A stretch of DNA of 64,000 nucleotides from Chitinophaga pinensis. Lineage in GTDB: Bacteria; Bacteroidota; Bacteroidia; NS11-12g; UBA955. The DNA lies in the NCBI GenBank assembly GCA_945877575.1, contig CAMDUE010000001.1:186001-250000 (forward strand), in the 5' to 3' direction. Shown here piece after piece: positions 7,844 through 17,444 of the stretch (position 1 is its first letter; every line of letters starts with the position of its first letter). The translations under genes and the position numbers were made by a program. Under the pieces are notes generated by a model that ran no database searches, was not told the DNA's origin, and saw only the letters and a program-made list of their open reading frames with translations.

Positions 7844-10153
7844 ATGAAAATCAGTAAAATTATATCGCTATTCGTTTTTGTGGTACTTTCTGGAAATTTC
7901 TCAAAAGTTCTTCAAGCCCAGAATAAGTTTGAAATTACCGATGGAATCCAAGTGAATATAAACGGGTTCGATTTAGAAAAACCCTTTACTGGTGGATTAA
8001 ATTCCCCGCAATTCACCGAGTTTGACTTAAATCAAGATGGAGTGCTCGACTTGATTTTATTTGATCGGGTTGATTACAAGATTCTGCCGTATTTAAGAAC
8101 CAATAAAAATTCATTTTTATATGCTCCTCAGTATGAACCGCAACTTCCAAAAGGAAAAGATATTTATATCGCGGCAGATTTAAATTCTGATGGAAAGCAA
8201 GACATATTTACATTATCGGAAATTGGCGATCTATTGATTTATGTCAATGTCTCAGATGATAATTCAGACGCATTGAAATTTAAAGACTTAGGACCTTGGT
8301 ATTACAGAAATCAACATGATTCAACCTTTTTCAAGTTATATAATCCTTTGTCATTTGCCAATACAATTACTGATTTGCCTGCGATTAAAGATATTGATGG
8401 AGACGGTGATCTGGATATTGTGAGTTACGACCCCTTCAATCTAACTTATTACATGTTCAAAGATGTCAGAGCCGAAAAAGGTTGGAGCAAAGATTCATTT
8501 GAATTCCAAAATATGGATTATTGCTTTGGGTATTTTTGGGAAGGATTTAGTGGTGGAATCATTTTGAATGATTGTCCCTTAGATTCCTCGAATTTAGGGT
8601 TTCCCAAAAAACTCAAACCACGACATGTTGGCGGTGCGAGTTGTTGGTTTATGGATGAAGATAATGATGGCGATCAGGAAATGTATTTATCCAATTTAGA
8701 TTGGTCTAAAATTATTCGTTTAGAAAATGGTAAAATCCAGAGAAAGAACGAATACGACACTATGATAAGATACGATACATTATTTCTTGATGACAAAGTT
8801 TTCAATTCATATATTTTTCCAGGTGGTTATACCTTCGATGTTGATAAAGATGGATTAACAGATATGGTCATTTCTCCCAACGGTGTTTCTAATACTAAGG
8901 AGAGCCAGCAAATACGATATTATAAAAATACAGGGTCCAAAACCAAAGCAGATTTTAATATTGTTAAAACCAATTTCATTTCCGAACAGATGATAGATTT
9001 TGGAGCAAGAACATCGCCCACTTGGATGGACGTAAATGGGGATGGCTTGAAAGATTTACTAGTGGCGCACAATGGTGACTTCGACTCCACAAGGGGAGTA
9101 AAAGATAGAATTGACGTGTTTTTGAATACGGGTACTTATGACAATCCAAAATTGACATTTTCAATTTATAACTTCTTGAATTTAAAAGATTCAGGATACA
9201 TATATTCAAGTATTACTTCAGGTGATATTGATAACGATAACGACGATGATTTACTCATTGGTACAATGAATGGGAAAATTGATTGGTATGAAAATTATAC
9301 ATTAAATGGAAAGCCTGCTTTTCGCTTAAAGAAGAAAAATTTATTATCTAATTACCAATTACAGACTAGTGAGAATTCATCAGCTCCTGCTGTTTACGAT
9401 TATAATAATGACGGTATCAATGATCTATTAGTGGGATTCTATAACGGAAAAGTAGCACTCTTCGAAGGAAAATCAAAAACATCTGTCAACCTAGAGTGGG
9501 TTAGTAGTAATGCTTTTGGGATGAGAGCAAATGAATGGTTAACAAATCTATCTGAACCTGATTTTAATATTTTTGGATATGCTACTCCAACGGTTTCTGA
9601 TATTGATAATGACGGTAATTTAGAAATTGTATTAGGTACATTGTACGGAGACATCAGAATTTATCACCCTGAAAATCACTTGGTTGGTGATAGTTTAATT
9701 GCAGATGAACGTTCTTTTTTCAATCAAAACAATGGCGACACCTCAGAAATTATGGCCAGTGCTTGGCTAAAACCTGCGTTTTATGATTTATCTGGCGACT
9801 CTATCCCAGAATTGATTATGGGAAATTTAAAAGGTGGATTGATGTTTGGTCAAAGTATATTATCAAAGAAAAGAGCAAATTCAATAGAAATACAAAGAAC
9901 TTCTAAAACAACATTGAATATATATCCAAACCCAACAAGTTCATCATTCATCATTGAAAATCCAAATATAAATAAGGCTTGGACTATCAGAATTACCATG
10001 TTAGATGGTAGAAATTTAACCACGAAAACTCTAAATGTGGGTGAAACAGCAATATCTTTAGATTCAAGAAATCTTAGTAATGGTGTTTACATGGTAGTTT
10101 TGGAGAATACTGTATCAAAAATTAATTCAAAACTGATAGTTGAGCATCCTTAA
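7844..10153 (+). CDS. Secreted FG-GAP/VCBS repeat protein with T9SS type A sorting domain
   Basis: The 769-residue protein opens with a signal peptide that ends near VLQAQN. At least ten calcium-loop repeats follow, of the DxDxDG type: DLNQDGVLDL, DLNSDGKQD, DIDGDGDLDIV, DEDNDGDQE, DVDKDGLTDMV, DVNGDGLKDLLV, DIDNDNDDDLLIG, DYNNDGINDLLVG, DIDNDGNLEIVLG and DLSGDSIPELIMG. Such repeats build a beta-propeller as in integrin alpha chains. The last 75 residues are a T9SS type A sorting domain with LNIYPNPTSSSF and LSNGVYMVVLENT, so the protein should cross the outer membrane and end on the surface or in the medium. No catalytic domain is recognised; adhesion is a reasonable guess only. Its 3' end overlaps the convergent ABC gene by 32 bases. 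Confidence 0.9.
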   Translation: MKISKIISLFVFVVLSGNFSKVLQAQNKFEITDGIQVNINGFDLEKPFTGGLNSPQFTEFDLNQDGVLDLILFDRVDYKILPYLRTNKNSFLYAPQYEPQLPKGKDIYIAADLNSDGKQDIFTLSEIGDLLIYVNVSDDNSDALKFKDLGPWYYRNQHDSTFFKLYNPLSFANTITDLPAIKDIDGDGDLDIVSYDPFNLTYYMFKDVRAEKGWSKDSFEFQNMDYCFGYFWEGFSGGIILNDCPLDSSNLGFPKKLKPRHVGGASCWFMDEDNDGDQEMYLSNLDWSKIIRLENGKIQRKNEYDTMIRYDTLFLDDKVFNSYIFPGGYTFDVDKDGLTDMVISPNGVSNTKESQQIRYYKNTGSKTKADFNIVKTNFISEQMIDFGARTSPTWMDVNGDGLKDLLVAHNGDFDSTRGVKDRIDVFLNTGTYDNPKLTFSIYNFLNLKDSGYIYSSITSGDIDNDNDDDLLIGTMNGKIDWYENYTLNGKPAFRLKKKNLLSNYQLQTSENSSAPAVYDYNNDGINDLLVGFYNGKVALFEGKSKTSVNLEWVSSNAFGMRANEWLTNLSEPDFNIFGYATPTVSDIDNDGNLEIVLGTLYGDIRIYHPENHLVGDSLIADERSFFNQNNGDTSEIMASAWLKPAFYDLSGDSIPELIMGNLKGGLMFGQSILSKKRANSIEIQRTSKTTLNIYPNPTSSSFIIENPNINKAWTIRITMLDGRNLTTKTLNVGETAISLDSRNLSNGVYMVVLENTVSKINSKLIVEHP

Positions 10154-10751
10154 TGAGCACCTGATGTTTACAGAATTGGTATTCATCAATTCTATTGGAT
10201 GCAACAACAATGCATTTGTTTGATTGGTATTTTGCGATTAAATTCTCGTAGAGTTCAATGCCTTTTTGATCTAAATTTGACAGTGGCTCATCTAAAATGC
10301 AAAGTGGGGCATCGGTCAAAAAACTATGACACAATTTAACTCTCTGTTTCATACCAGAAGAGAAATTCAATATCGATTTTTTTCTGACTTTAGGGGAAAA
10401 TTGACACAGGTCAATTATATAATTTAAATTTACTTCTGGATAAAACGGTTTTATATGACTTTCAAAATCAAACCATTCTTCTAGGGTGAGTTCTTCTGGA
10501 AGTTCCATTGATGGAGAACTTAAGGAATAAAAATTATGTCCGCCTTTTGAATTTGTTCCCGTCCATTCAATTGTTCCCTCTGTGGGCTCAATTTGTCGAG
10601 TTAATAGCAAGGTAAATGTTGATTTCCCAGAACCATTGTCCCCGAGCACAGCGAGGGAATTCCCGGGAAAAATATCAAATTCAAAGTTCACATTCCGAAA
10701 TAACCAGGTACGATGATAATTTTTACCGCAGTCTTTCAGAACGATTTTCAT
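10122..10751 (-). CDS. Orphan ABC transporter ATP-binding protein in the lipid A operon
   Basis: This protein of about 209 residues is a single ABC ATPase domain. Walker A is GDNGSGKST, the signature loop is the variant LNFSSGMKQR, and Walker B is PLCILDEPLSNLD. No membrane segment is fused and no permease gene is adjacent. It lies ten bases downstream of lpxA in the same direction, as the last gene of the lpxD-lpxC/fabZ-lpxA operon, which suggests a link to envelope export, but the partner is unknown. ATG at 10751 is preferred to the GTG one codon upstream. The final 32 bases run into the convergent T9SS gene. Confidence 0.88.
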   Translation of the reverse strand: MKIVLKDCGKNYHRTWLFRNVNFEFDIFPGNSLAVLGDNGSGKSTFTLLLTRQIEPTEGTIEWTGTNSKGGHNFYSLSSPSMELPEELTLEEWFDFESHIKPFYPEVNLNYIIDLCQFSPKVRKKSILNFSSGMKQRVKLCHSFLTDAPLCILDEPLSNLDQKGIELYENLIAKYQSNKCIVVASNRIDEYQFCKHQVLIKDAQLSVLN

Positions 10752-10761
10752 CACAGAAATA

Positions 10762-11544
10762 TTATTTAGATAAATATCCCTTCATCACTCCGCGATCAGA
10801 ATCTTGAATAAAGGCAATAATTTCGTCTCGTTCGTTGGTAGGGGCGAAGGCTGCTTCAATTAAAGCCAATGCTTTTGTAGTATTAGAACTTTTAACAAAC
10901 AAGGTTCTATAGATATCTTGAATCTCACCAATCTTCTCATTGTTAAATCCACGTCTTCTAAGTCCAATACTGTTAACACCTTCGTATGACAATGGCTCAC
11001 GTGCCGCTTTTGTATAGGGAGGAACATCCTTTCTCACGAGAGAACCTCCGCTAATCATAGCATGTTTTCCAATTTTCACGAACTGATGTACTAAAGCGGC
11101 TCCACCCAAGATGGCCCATTCACCAATACTAACGTGACCAGCAACTTGAACATTATTTGCTAAAATTGCATAATCACCAACTACACAATCATGAGCTAAG
11201 TGCACATAGGCCATTAACAATACATTGGAACCCACTTTGGTATATCCGAGAGCTTTTGTTCCCTTATTTATGGTAACATATTCTCGAACGGTTGTGTTAT
11301 CACCGATAATGGTTAAGGTTTCTTCCCCGTCAAATTTCAAATCTTGAGGAATTGCTCCAATAGACGCTCCTGGAAAAATTCGGCAATTCTTTCCAATTCG
11401 AGCACCACGAAAAATAACTGCACCCGACATAACATGCGTGCCTTCAGCAATTTCAACATCGGCATGTATGGTAACAAAAGGGTCAATAACTACATTGTCT
11501 GCAATTCTAGCACTGGGGTGAACATAAGCAAGGGGCTGAATCAT
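10762..11544 (-). CDS. lpxA: Acyl-ACP--UDP-N-acetylglucosamine O-acyltransferase
   Basis: LpxA performs the first step of lipid A synthesis, transferring a 3-hydroxyacyl chain to UDP-GlcNAc in the cytoplasm. The 260-residue protein is built of left-handed beta-helix hexapeptide repeats from the first residues (PLAYVHPSARIADN) to about residue 190. The catalytic-histidine region is seen in LMAYVHLAHDCVVGD, and an alpha-helical C-terminal domain follows. It lies five bases downstream of the lpxC-fabZ stop. Length and domain pattern are normal. The ordering lpxD, lpxC-fabZ, lpxA is typical of Bacteroidota. Confidence 0.96.
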   Translation of the reverse strand: MIQPLAYVHPSARIADNVVIDPFVTIHADVEIAEGTHVMSGAVIFRGARIGKNCRIFPGASIGAIPQDLKFDGEETLTIIGDNTTVREYVTINKGTKALGYTKVGSNVLLMAYVHLAHDCVVGDYAILANNVQVAGHVSIGEWAILGGAALVHQFVKIGKHAMISGGSLVRKDVPPYTKAAREPLSYEGVNSIGLRRRGFNNEKIGEIQDIYRTLFVKSSNTTKALALIEAAFAPTNERDEIIAFIQDSDRGVMKGYLSK

Positions 11545-11549
11545 TGTTA

Positions 11550-12962
11550 TTAATTTTTTATTTTAACTACCTGAGCCATAAGCTCAGATTCGCACACTAA
11601 TTTATCACCTACCCAAGCTCTACCGCGCATAGCGCAAATACCGCGTCTAATAGGTTCTGTCAATTCAAGTTTCATAACTAAGGTGTCTCCAGGAACGACT
11701 TTGTCTTTAAACTTTGTATTGTCTATTTTCAAGAAATACGTTCCGTAGTTTTCTGGATCGTCAACAGTAGACAGTACTAAAATTCCGCCTGCTTGTGCCA
11801 TTGCCTCAATTTGTAAAACTCCTGGCATGATAGGGTCTCCAGGAAAATGTCCACCGAAGAAGGGCTGATCATACGTAATGTTCTTGATTCCAACTACATG
11901 TTTATCAGAAATTTCCATGATTTTATCAACCAATAAAAATGGATGTGCGTGTGGCAACATTTTGATGATATCTTTGGTCGCGTAAAGCGGCTTCTGATTT
12001 GGATCATATAATGGTCTGCCTTCTTGCTTACGCTTGATTTCTTTTTTTAACACTTGTTTCAATTTTTTTGCGAATGCTACATTTGATGCATGTCCTGGGC
12101 GAGCGGCCATTATTTGACCTTTCAATGGCATGCCAACCAATGCTAAATCACCCACCATATCTAGTAATTTATGTCGAGCGGGTTCGTTTGAAAAGCGAAG
12201 TTCTAAATTATTGAGAATACCATCTTTCTTAACCTCAATACTTTCTTTGTTAAATACTTTTGCTAATCGGTCAAGTTCATCTTGATTCACCGATTTGTCA
12301 ACAACCACAATAGCGTTATTCAAGTCACCGCCTTTAATTAAGTTATTGTTCAGTAGATATTCCAATTCATGCAAAAAACAGAAGGTTCTGCAAGGAGCAA
12401 TTTCCTTTTCAAATTCATTGATTTGAGTAATAGAAGCGTGTTGAGTACCTAAAACAGGGGAGTTGTAATCAACCATCACAGTTAATCTATAATCAACTGC
12501 AGGCATCGCAACTATTTCAACTTGATTTTCAAGATCCTGATAATGAATATTATGAGGAATTTCGAAATACTCTCTATCTTCTTCAAGTTCCACAATTCCA
12601 ACGTTCTTGATACCTTCTACAAATGAAATTGAACTTCCATCCATGATCGGCATTTCAGGGCCGTCTACTTGAATTAAACAATTATCTACCTCAGAACCTA
12701 CTAACGAAGCCAAAACGTGTTCAATGGTTGAAACCGAAGCTCCATTTTTCTCTAAAGTTGTACCTCTAGATGTATCGGTTACTAAATCAGCATCTGCCTC
12801 AATGATGGGCATTCCCTCAAGGTCTATGCGTTGAAATTTATATCCGTGGTTATCGGTTGCAGGTGTTAAAATCACTTTCACTGCAGCACCAGTATGCAAA
12901 CCAACGCCTTTGAATTCAATAGAATTTGCGAGAGTAGTTTGTTTGGGATTGATGTTAGCCAT
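11550..12962 (-). CDS. lpxC: Bifunctional UDP-3-O-acyl-GlcNAc deacetylase / 3-hydroxyacyl-ACP dehydratase (LpxC-FabZ fusion)
   Basis: This 470-residue fusion joins two enzymes. Residues 1 to about 310 are LpxC, the zinc deacetylase that commits the cell to lipid [13 protein letters not shown] holds one zinc histidine and [14 protein letters not shown] holds the second histidine and the aspartate. A short basic linker leads to FabZ from about residue 325, which has the catalytic His region in [12 protein letters not shown] and the catalytic Glu in [14 protein letters not shown]. FabZ dehydrates 3-hydroxyacyl-ACP, so the fusion places two enzymes that compete for the same acyl pool on one polypeptide. 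This fusion is a known Bacteroidota trait. The start overlaps the lpxD stop by eight bases. Confidence 0.96.
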   Translation of the reverse strand: MANINPKQTTLANSIEFKGVGLHTGAAVKVILTPATDNHGYKFQRIDLEGMPIIEADADLVTDTSRGTTLEKNGASVSTIEHVLASLVGSEVDNCLIQVDGPEMPIMDGSSISFVEGIKNVGIVELEEDREYFEIPHNIHYQDLENQVEIVAMPAVDYRLTVMVDYNSPVLGTQHASITQINEFEKEIAPCRTFCFLHELEYLLNNNLIKGGDLNNAIVVVDKSVNQDELDRLAKVFNKESIEVKKDGILNNLELRFSNEPARHKLLDMVGDLALVGMPLKGQIMAARPGHASNVAFAKKLKQVLKKEIKRKQEGRPLYDPNQKPLYATKDIIKMLPHAHPFLLVDKIMEISDKHVVGIKNITYDQPFFGGHFPGDPIMPGVLQIEAMAQAGGILVLSTVDDPENYGTYFLKIDNTKFKDKVVPGDTLVMKLELTEPIRRGICAMRGRAWVGDKLVCESELMAQVVKIKN

Positions 12963-13995
12963 TTGTTTCTTTAAGACGATTAATTTCTTTTTTTAATGAT
13001 TCAATTTCCTTCAATAACTGTGGAAGTTTCTGAATTGCAACCACACTGCGAAGATACGAATTTACGTCCATTGCAGGGGTACCGCTCATTTTTTGGTAAC
13101 TATCTTTAACGTTGAAGGTAATACCAGCTTGGCCTCCAAAGGAATTATGAGATGCAATATTGATATGTCCTGCTATGCCAACTTGTCCGCCAAATACGCA
13201 ATGGTCTCCAATTTTAGTACTTCCTGCAATTCCCGTTTGTGAGGCGATAACGGTATGCTCGCCAATTTCTACATTGTGAGCCACTTGAACCATATTGTCA
13301 AGTTTGGTACCCTTTTTAATCACCGTAGAGCCCATCGTAGCTCTATCTATGCAACAATTGGCTCCTAATTCAACATCATCTTCGATGATTACATTGCCTA
13401 CCTGAGGAATTTTTACATATGACCCGTTAACAGGGGCAAATCCAAATCCATCGCTTCCAATTACGGTTCCAGAATGCGCCGTGAAATTGCGTCCCACAGA
13501 ACAACCAGAGTATATAACAACCCGTGGAAATAGGGTAGAACCCGATCCAATATTAACATGGTCACCTATGACACAACCATCAGAAATAGATGAATTATCG
13601 CCAATAACCGATAATTCGCCAACAGTACAATATTCACCGATATACACATTCGCACCAATCACCGCACTTGGGTGTATGACAGCAGTTTTGGATATGCCCA
13701 ATTTGCGCTTGTTGGGATTGAAATACTTAGCCAATATGGTGCAAAACGCAAAATATGGATTTGCATGTTCTATATATGTGGTATTTTCAGACCGCTTATG
13801 TCCGTATCCATTGGGAACAAAAACGATTCCACAAGCCGTTTCCTTCAGAGCCTTTTCATATTTTGGGTTTGAAAAAAAACCCAAACTCAAAGAATCGCCT
13901 TCTTCCAGTTTTGAAACTTTATCAATGAATTGGTCTGGGTTTCCTACCACATTCCCTTCAGTTTTTTGAGCAATATCTTCAGCAGTTAGTTTCAT
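12955..13995 (-). CDS. lpxD: UDP-3-O-(3-hydroxyacyl)glucosamine N-acyltransferase
   Basis: LpxD adds the second 3-hydroxyacyl chain, making UDP-2,3-diacylglucosamine. About 346 residues. An N-terminal uridine-binding domain (MKLTAEDIAQKTEG) leads to hexapeptide repeats of a left-handed beta-helix from about residue 105 to 310. The catalytic region VQVAHNVEIGEHTVIASQTG carries the expected histidine. A helical coiled C terminus rich in Lys and Glu follows. The longest frame starts at a TTG (14007); the ATG at 13995, in MKLT, matches the family start and is chosen. It is the first gene of the lipid A operon and is divergent from the peptide transporter. Confidence 0.94.
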   Translation of the reverse strand: MKLTAEDIAQKTEGNVVGNPDQFIDKVSKLEEGDSLSLGFFSNPKYEKALKETACGIVFVPNGYGHKRSENTTYIEHANPYFAFCTILAKYFNPNKRKLGISKTAVIHPSAVIGANVYIGEYCTVGELSVIGDNSSISDGCVIGDHVNIGSGSTLFPRVVIYSGCSVGRNFTAHSGTVIGSDGFGFAPVNGSYVKIPQVGNVIIEDDVELGANCCIDRATMGSTVIKKGTKLDNMVQVAHNVEIGEHTVIASQTGIAGSTKIGDHCVFGGQVGIAGHINIASHNSFGGQAGITFNVKDSYQKMSGTPAMDVNSYLRSVVAIQKLPQLLKEIESLKKEINRLKETNG

Positions 13996-14096
13996 TATTA
14001 AACGCAAATTAACGGATAATTGGCGCTTTGCAGTATGGCTTATTCAAAAATTTGGTCTATTTTAGCCCCCAACATTTACAAATACCAATAGAAAAT

Positions 14097-16001
14097 ATGA
14101 ATACAGTAGCTCAAAAGGGACATCCTAAAGGACTTTACGTCTTATTTGTTACCGAAATGTGGGAGCGCTTTAGTTATTATGGAATGCGTGCATTATTTAC
14201 GCTTTTCATGACCAAAGCACTTCTATTTAACAAGGCCTATGCATCAGACATTTACGGCAGTTATACCGGATTAGTATACTTAACTCCTTTGTTAGGCGGT
14301 TACATGGCTGACCGTTACTGGGGCAATCGAAAATCCATCATCATTGGTGGTATTTTAATGGCCTTGGGCCAGTTTTTAATGTTCTTAGCCGGTACTTATT
14401 ATCAGGAGGTTTCAGTCGCTTCCATATTTATGTTTAGCGGTTTGTTCATGCTAATTGTAGGTAACGGGTTTTTTAAGCCCAATATTTCTACCATGGTTGG
14501 TCAATTATACCCAGAAGGCGATAAACGCGTGGACTCCGCGTTCACAATTTTCTACATGGGTATTAACTTAGGTGCATTTATTGCTCCTTTGTTGTGCGGT
14601 TATTTGGGTGATACAGGAAACGCTGGCGATTTCCGTTGGGGATTTTTAGCCGCTTGTGCCGGAATGATCTTAAGTTTGATTCTATTCATTACACTCAAAA
14701 ACAAATACATTGTAACCCCTGATGGACAACAAATTGGTGAAAAAGCCAACTCCACAAGAGACGTACAGCCTGCCAATGGTGAAGCTTTGCCCGTGAATAA
14801 TAACCGAGTATTCATTTGGGTTGGTGCATTCGCTGCTTTGTTTTCATTGTTTTTCTGGGGACTTGAATACGATTTAATTGGATCATTCATATTCGGATTG
14901 GCTATTGCTGCTCCAGGCTTCATTATTACAGATCCAAGCTTAACAAAAATTGAAAAACAAAGAATATGGGTAGTATACATTGCTGCTTTCTTTGTTATTT
15001 TCTTTTGGGCTGCATTTGAACAAGCAGGTGCTTCTTTGACCTATTTCGCGGAAGAACAAACCGATAGAAATTTATTTGGAGAATTAATTCCAGCATCGTA
15101 TTTCCAGTCTATCAACGCACTAGCAATTGTAATTTTTGCTCCCATATTTGTTTGGTTATGGGGTGTAATGGGTAAGCGCAACATGGAACCAGCATCACCA
15201 TTTAAACAAGCTTTAGGATTGTTCTTGCTTGCTGTTGGTTATTTGGTAATTGCATTTGGTGTAAAAGGATTAGATCCTTCTACTAAAGTGAGCATGATTT
15301 GGTTGGTGAGTTTATACACCATTCATACTTTGGGTGAATTGTGCTTGAGTCCTATTGGTTTATCAATGGTGAATAAATTGTCTCCAGCGCGTTTTGCGTC
15401 ATTGTTAATGGGAGTTTGGTTCTTATCAACGGCGTCAGCAAATAAATTTGCTGGTACTTTGAGTTCATTGTATCCAGAAGAAGTAAAAAATGAAACCTCA
15501 ACCATCAAAACTGATAGTGCTTCACTTAATACTGTGTTAGCTTCAATTAAATCTAATTCATTAGATACAATGGTATTTAAAGATGACCCAAAAGCCTCAT
15601 ATGTATTGCCTGTTGCAACTGCAAATTGGTCAGAAACTACAGGTGAGAAAAGCGTTTTGAAATCTGTATCATATGATTCTGCAGCCAAAATGGGGTCAGT
15701 TTCAGTTTTCCACCTCAAAGTCATTAAGAGTTTCAATAAGAACTTTAATTCAGCTTTATTGGTTGGAGAAAATGAATTGTTAACCTATGAGGTGGTGGAA
15801 GAAGTGAAGAATTCTAAATTGGTTAAAACTGAAAAAGTACAGATTTGGAACCTAAAACCTGAAAAACCAACTTTTATTGGATTTACCATTGCAACCTTGT
15901 ATGATTTCTTCATGTTGTTCGTATTCATGGCTGGTATTGCTTCTGTATTCTTGTTCTTCTTGAGCAAAAGACTATTGGTTTTGATGAATGGAGTGAGATA
16001 A
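14097..16001 (+). CDS. Proton-dependent oligopeptide transporter (POT/PTR family, MFS) with large periplasmic insert
   Basis: About 634 residues. The POT signature EMWERFSYYGMRALF near residue 20 holds the ExxER motif used for proton coupling, and GNGFFKPNISTMVGQLYP is the second family signature. Many transmembrane helices follow. The transporter takes up di- and tripeptides with protons. About 128 residues (roughly 463-590) between the last two helices are soluble and hydrophilic, so a folded periplasmic domain is likely; bacterial POTs are often near 500 residues. The longest frame begins at a TTG (14028), but the ATG at 14097 fits the family start. An FAD-linked oxidoreductase follows after six bases. 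Confidence 0.92.
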   Translation: MNTVAQKGHPKGLYVLFVTEMWERFSYYGMRALFTLFMTKALLFNKAYASDIYGSYTGLVYLTPLLGGYMADRYWGNRKSIIIGGILMALGQFLMFLAGTYYQEVSVASIFMFSGLFMLIVGNGFFKPNISTMVGQLYPEGDKRVDSAFTIFYMGINLGAFIAPLLCGYLGDTGNAGDFRWGFLAACAGMILSLILFITLKNKYIVTPDGQQIGEKANSTRDVQPANGEALPVNNNRVFIWVGAFAALFSLFFWGLEYDLIGSFIFGLAIAAPGFIITDPSLTKIEKQRIWVVYIAAFFVIFFWAAFEQAGASLTYFAEEQTDRNLFGELIPASYFQSINALAIVIFAPIFVWLWGVMGKRNMEPASPFKQALGLFLLAVGYLVIAFGVKGLDPSTKVSMIWLVSLYTIHTLGELCLSPIGLSMVNKLSPARFASLLMGVWFLSTASANKFAGTLSSLYPEEVKNETSTIKTDSASLNTVLASIKSNSLDTMVFKDDPKASYVLPVATANWSETTGEKSVLKSVSYDSAAKMGSVSVFHLKVIKSFNKNFNSALLVGENELLTYEVVEEVKNSKLVKTEKVQIWNLKPEKPTFIGFTIATLYDFFMLFVFMAGIASVFLFFLSKRLLVLMNGVR

Positions 16002-16007
16002 TCATTT

Positions 16008-17429
16008 GTGTCGAAAGCATCTGTTATCATTATTGGTGCCGGCCCTGCCGGACTAACGGCTGCATATCAACTCATTAAACTCGGACATCCCGTTACACTG
16101 ATCGAATCAACAAATCAAGTGGGCGGGATGTCTCGCAGTTTAGATATGTTTGGCCAAATTGTAGATTGTGGCCCTCACCGGTTTTTTACCAGTGATAAAA
16201 TAGTCAATGACTTCTTTCATGAAATTGTAGGTGATAATTTTACAGTTGTCAATAGATTGACTCGTATTTATTACAGAAATAAATTCTTTGACTACCCATT
16301 AAAAATTGGAAATGTAATTGGGAACATCTCCATATTTGAGTTGACCCATATTTTATTCAGTTATTTTTGGATTAGAATTTTCCCTAATAAGTCGGTTAAA
16401 ACCTTTAAAGATTGGGTAACCAATAAATTCGGTGAAAAGCTATTCGGAATGTTCTTTAAATCCTACACGGAAAAGTTATGGGGTATTTCTTGCAATCAAA
16501 TAGATGCCGATTGGGCATCCCAAAGAATTAAAAAACTATCTCTTTGGGAAGCTTTGATTTCATCTATAAAAGGCAATAAAAACAATAAACATAAGACTCT
16601 TGTAGATGTTTTCGCATATCCCCACAAAGGAACTGGGTCCATATACAATGAAATTGCTCAAAGATTTGAAAACCTGGGTGGGAAGATTATTTTTGAACAG
16701 AAGATAGAAACTTTCATTAAGCAGGATTCAAAAATCACCGAAATAATCACCCAAAAAGGAGAGTCGTATAAAGCAGATTGGATAGTTTCAACTATGCCCA
16801 TGACTTCACTTATTAAGGGATTATCAAATGTTCCCCAAGAAGTTTTAGACTATACTCAGAAACTGTATTTCAGAAATACCACTTTGGTGTATTTGGAAAT
16901 TAATAACAATGAGCTGTTTCCAGATAACTGGATCTATGTTCATTCTCCCGAAGTGACCCATGGTCGAATCACAAATTTTAGAAATTGGTGTCCTACATTA
17001 ACCAATGGAAAAAATACCAGCATCCTATGTTTGGAGTTTTGGAGCTTTGACAGTGATTCTTTATGGCAAAAAAGCGATGAATATTTATCTGAATTGGCTC
17101 ACAAAGAGTTATTGACCCTTAAGCTTATTTCAGAAAACGACCGTGTATTGAATTCAAAGGTGATTAAAATTCCAAAATGTTATCCGGTATACGAAACAGG
17201 TTACATGGAAAATCTTAATCCTATAATCGATTATTTGAATACCGTTTCAAATTTGAAACTCATTGGTAGATATGGCTCATTTAAGTACAACAATCAAGAC
17301 CATTCAATTCTTATGGGTTTGCTTTTAGCAAAAGAAATCCATACGGGTGTTGATCAAAAACTATGGGACATTAACACAGATAGCGATTATCAAGAATCAA
17401 CAGAGTTTAACCTTTCGGGATACTCTTAA
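16008..17429 (+). CDS. FAD-dependent oxidoreductase, protoporphyrinogen oxidase/UDP-galactopyranose mutase-like
   Basis: A 473-residue flavoprotein of the amine-oxidase superfamily. The N terminus has the dinucleotide-binding loop IIGAGPAGLTAAYQL followed by ESTNQVGGMSRS and DCGPHRFFTSD, the pattern shared by protoporphyrinogen oxidase, phytoene desaturase and UDP-galactopyranose mutase relatives. The C terminus has a second FAD contact in LIGRYGSFKYNNQDHSI. The GPHRFF and YPLK segments resemble the sugar-related branch, but the substrate cannot be assigned from sequence alone. Translation starts at GTG 16008, six bases after the transporter stop, so co-transcription is likely. The gene is convergent with hldA. 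Confidence 0.82.
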   Translation: MSKASVIIIGAGPAGLTAAYQLIKLGHPVTLIESTNQVGGMSRSLDMFGQIVDCGPHRFFTSDKIVNDFFHEIVGDNFTVVNRLTRIYYRNKFFDYPLKIGNVIGNISIFELTHILFSYFWIRIFPNKSVKTFKDWVTNKFGEKLFGMFFKSYTEKLWGISCNQIDADWASQRIKKLSLWEALISSIKGNKNNKHKTLVDVFAYPHKGTGSIYNEIAQRFENLGGKIIFEQKIETFIKQDSKITEIITQKGESYKADWIVSTMPMTSLIKGLSNVPQEVLDYTQKLYFRNTTLVYLEINNNELFPDNWIYVHSPEVTHGRITNFRNWCPTLTNGKNTSILCLEFWSFDSDSLWQKSDEYLSELAHKELLTLKLISENDRVLNSKVIKIPKCYPVYETGYMENLNPIIDYLNTVSNLKLIGRYGSFKYNNQDHSILMGLLLAKEIHTGVDQKLWDINTDSDYQESTEFNLSGYS

Positions 17430-17444
17430 TGATTTTAGGGCAAA

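Noticed and set aside
14028..14096. Longer start (TTG) for the peptide transporter, adding 23 residues.
   Set aside because: The extra residues are unlike the family N terminus; the ATG at 14097 gives the usual short leader before the EMWERFSYYG motif.
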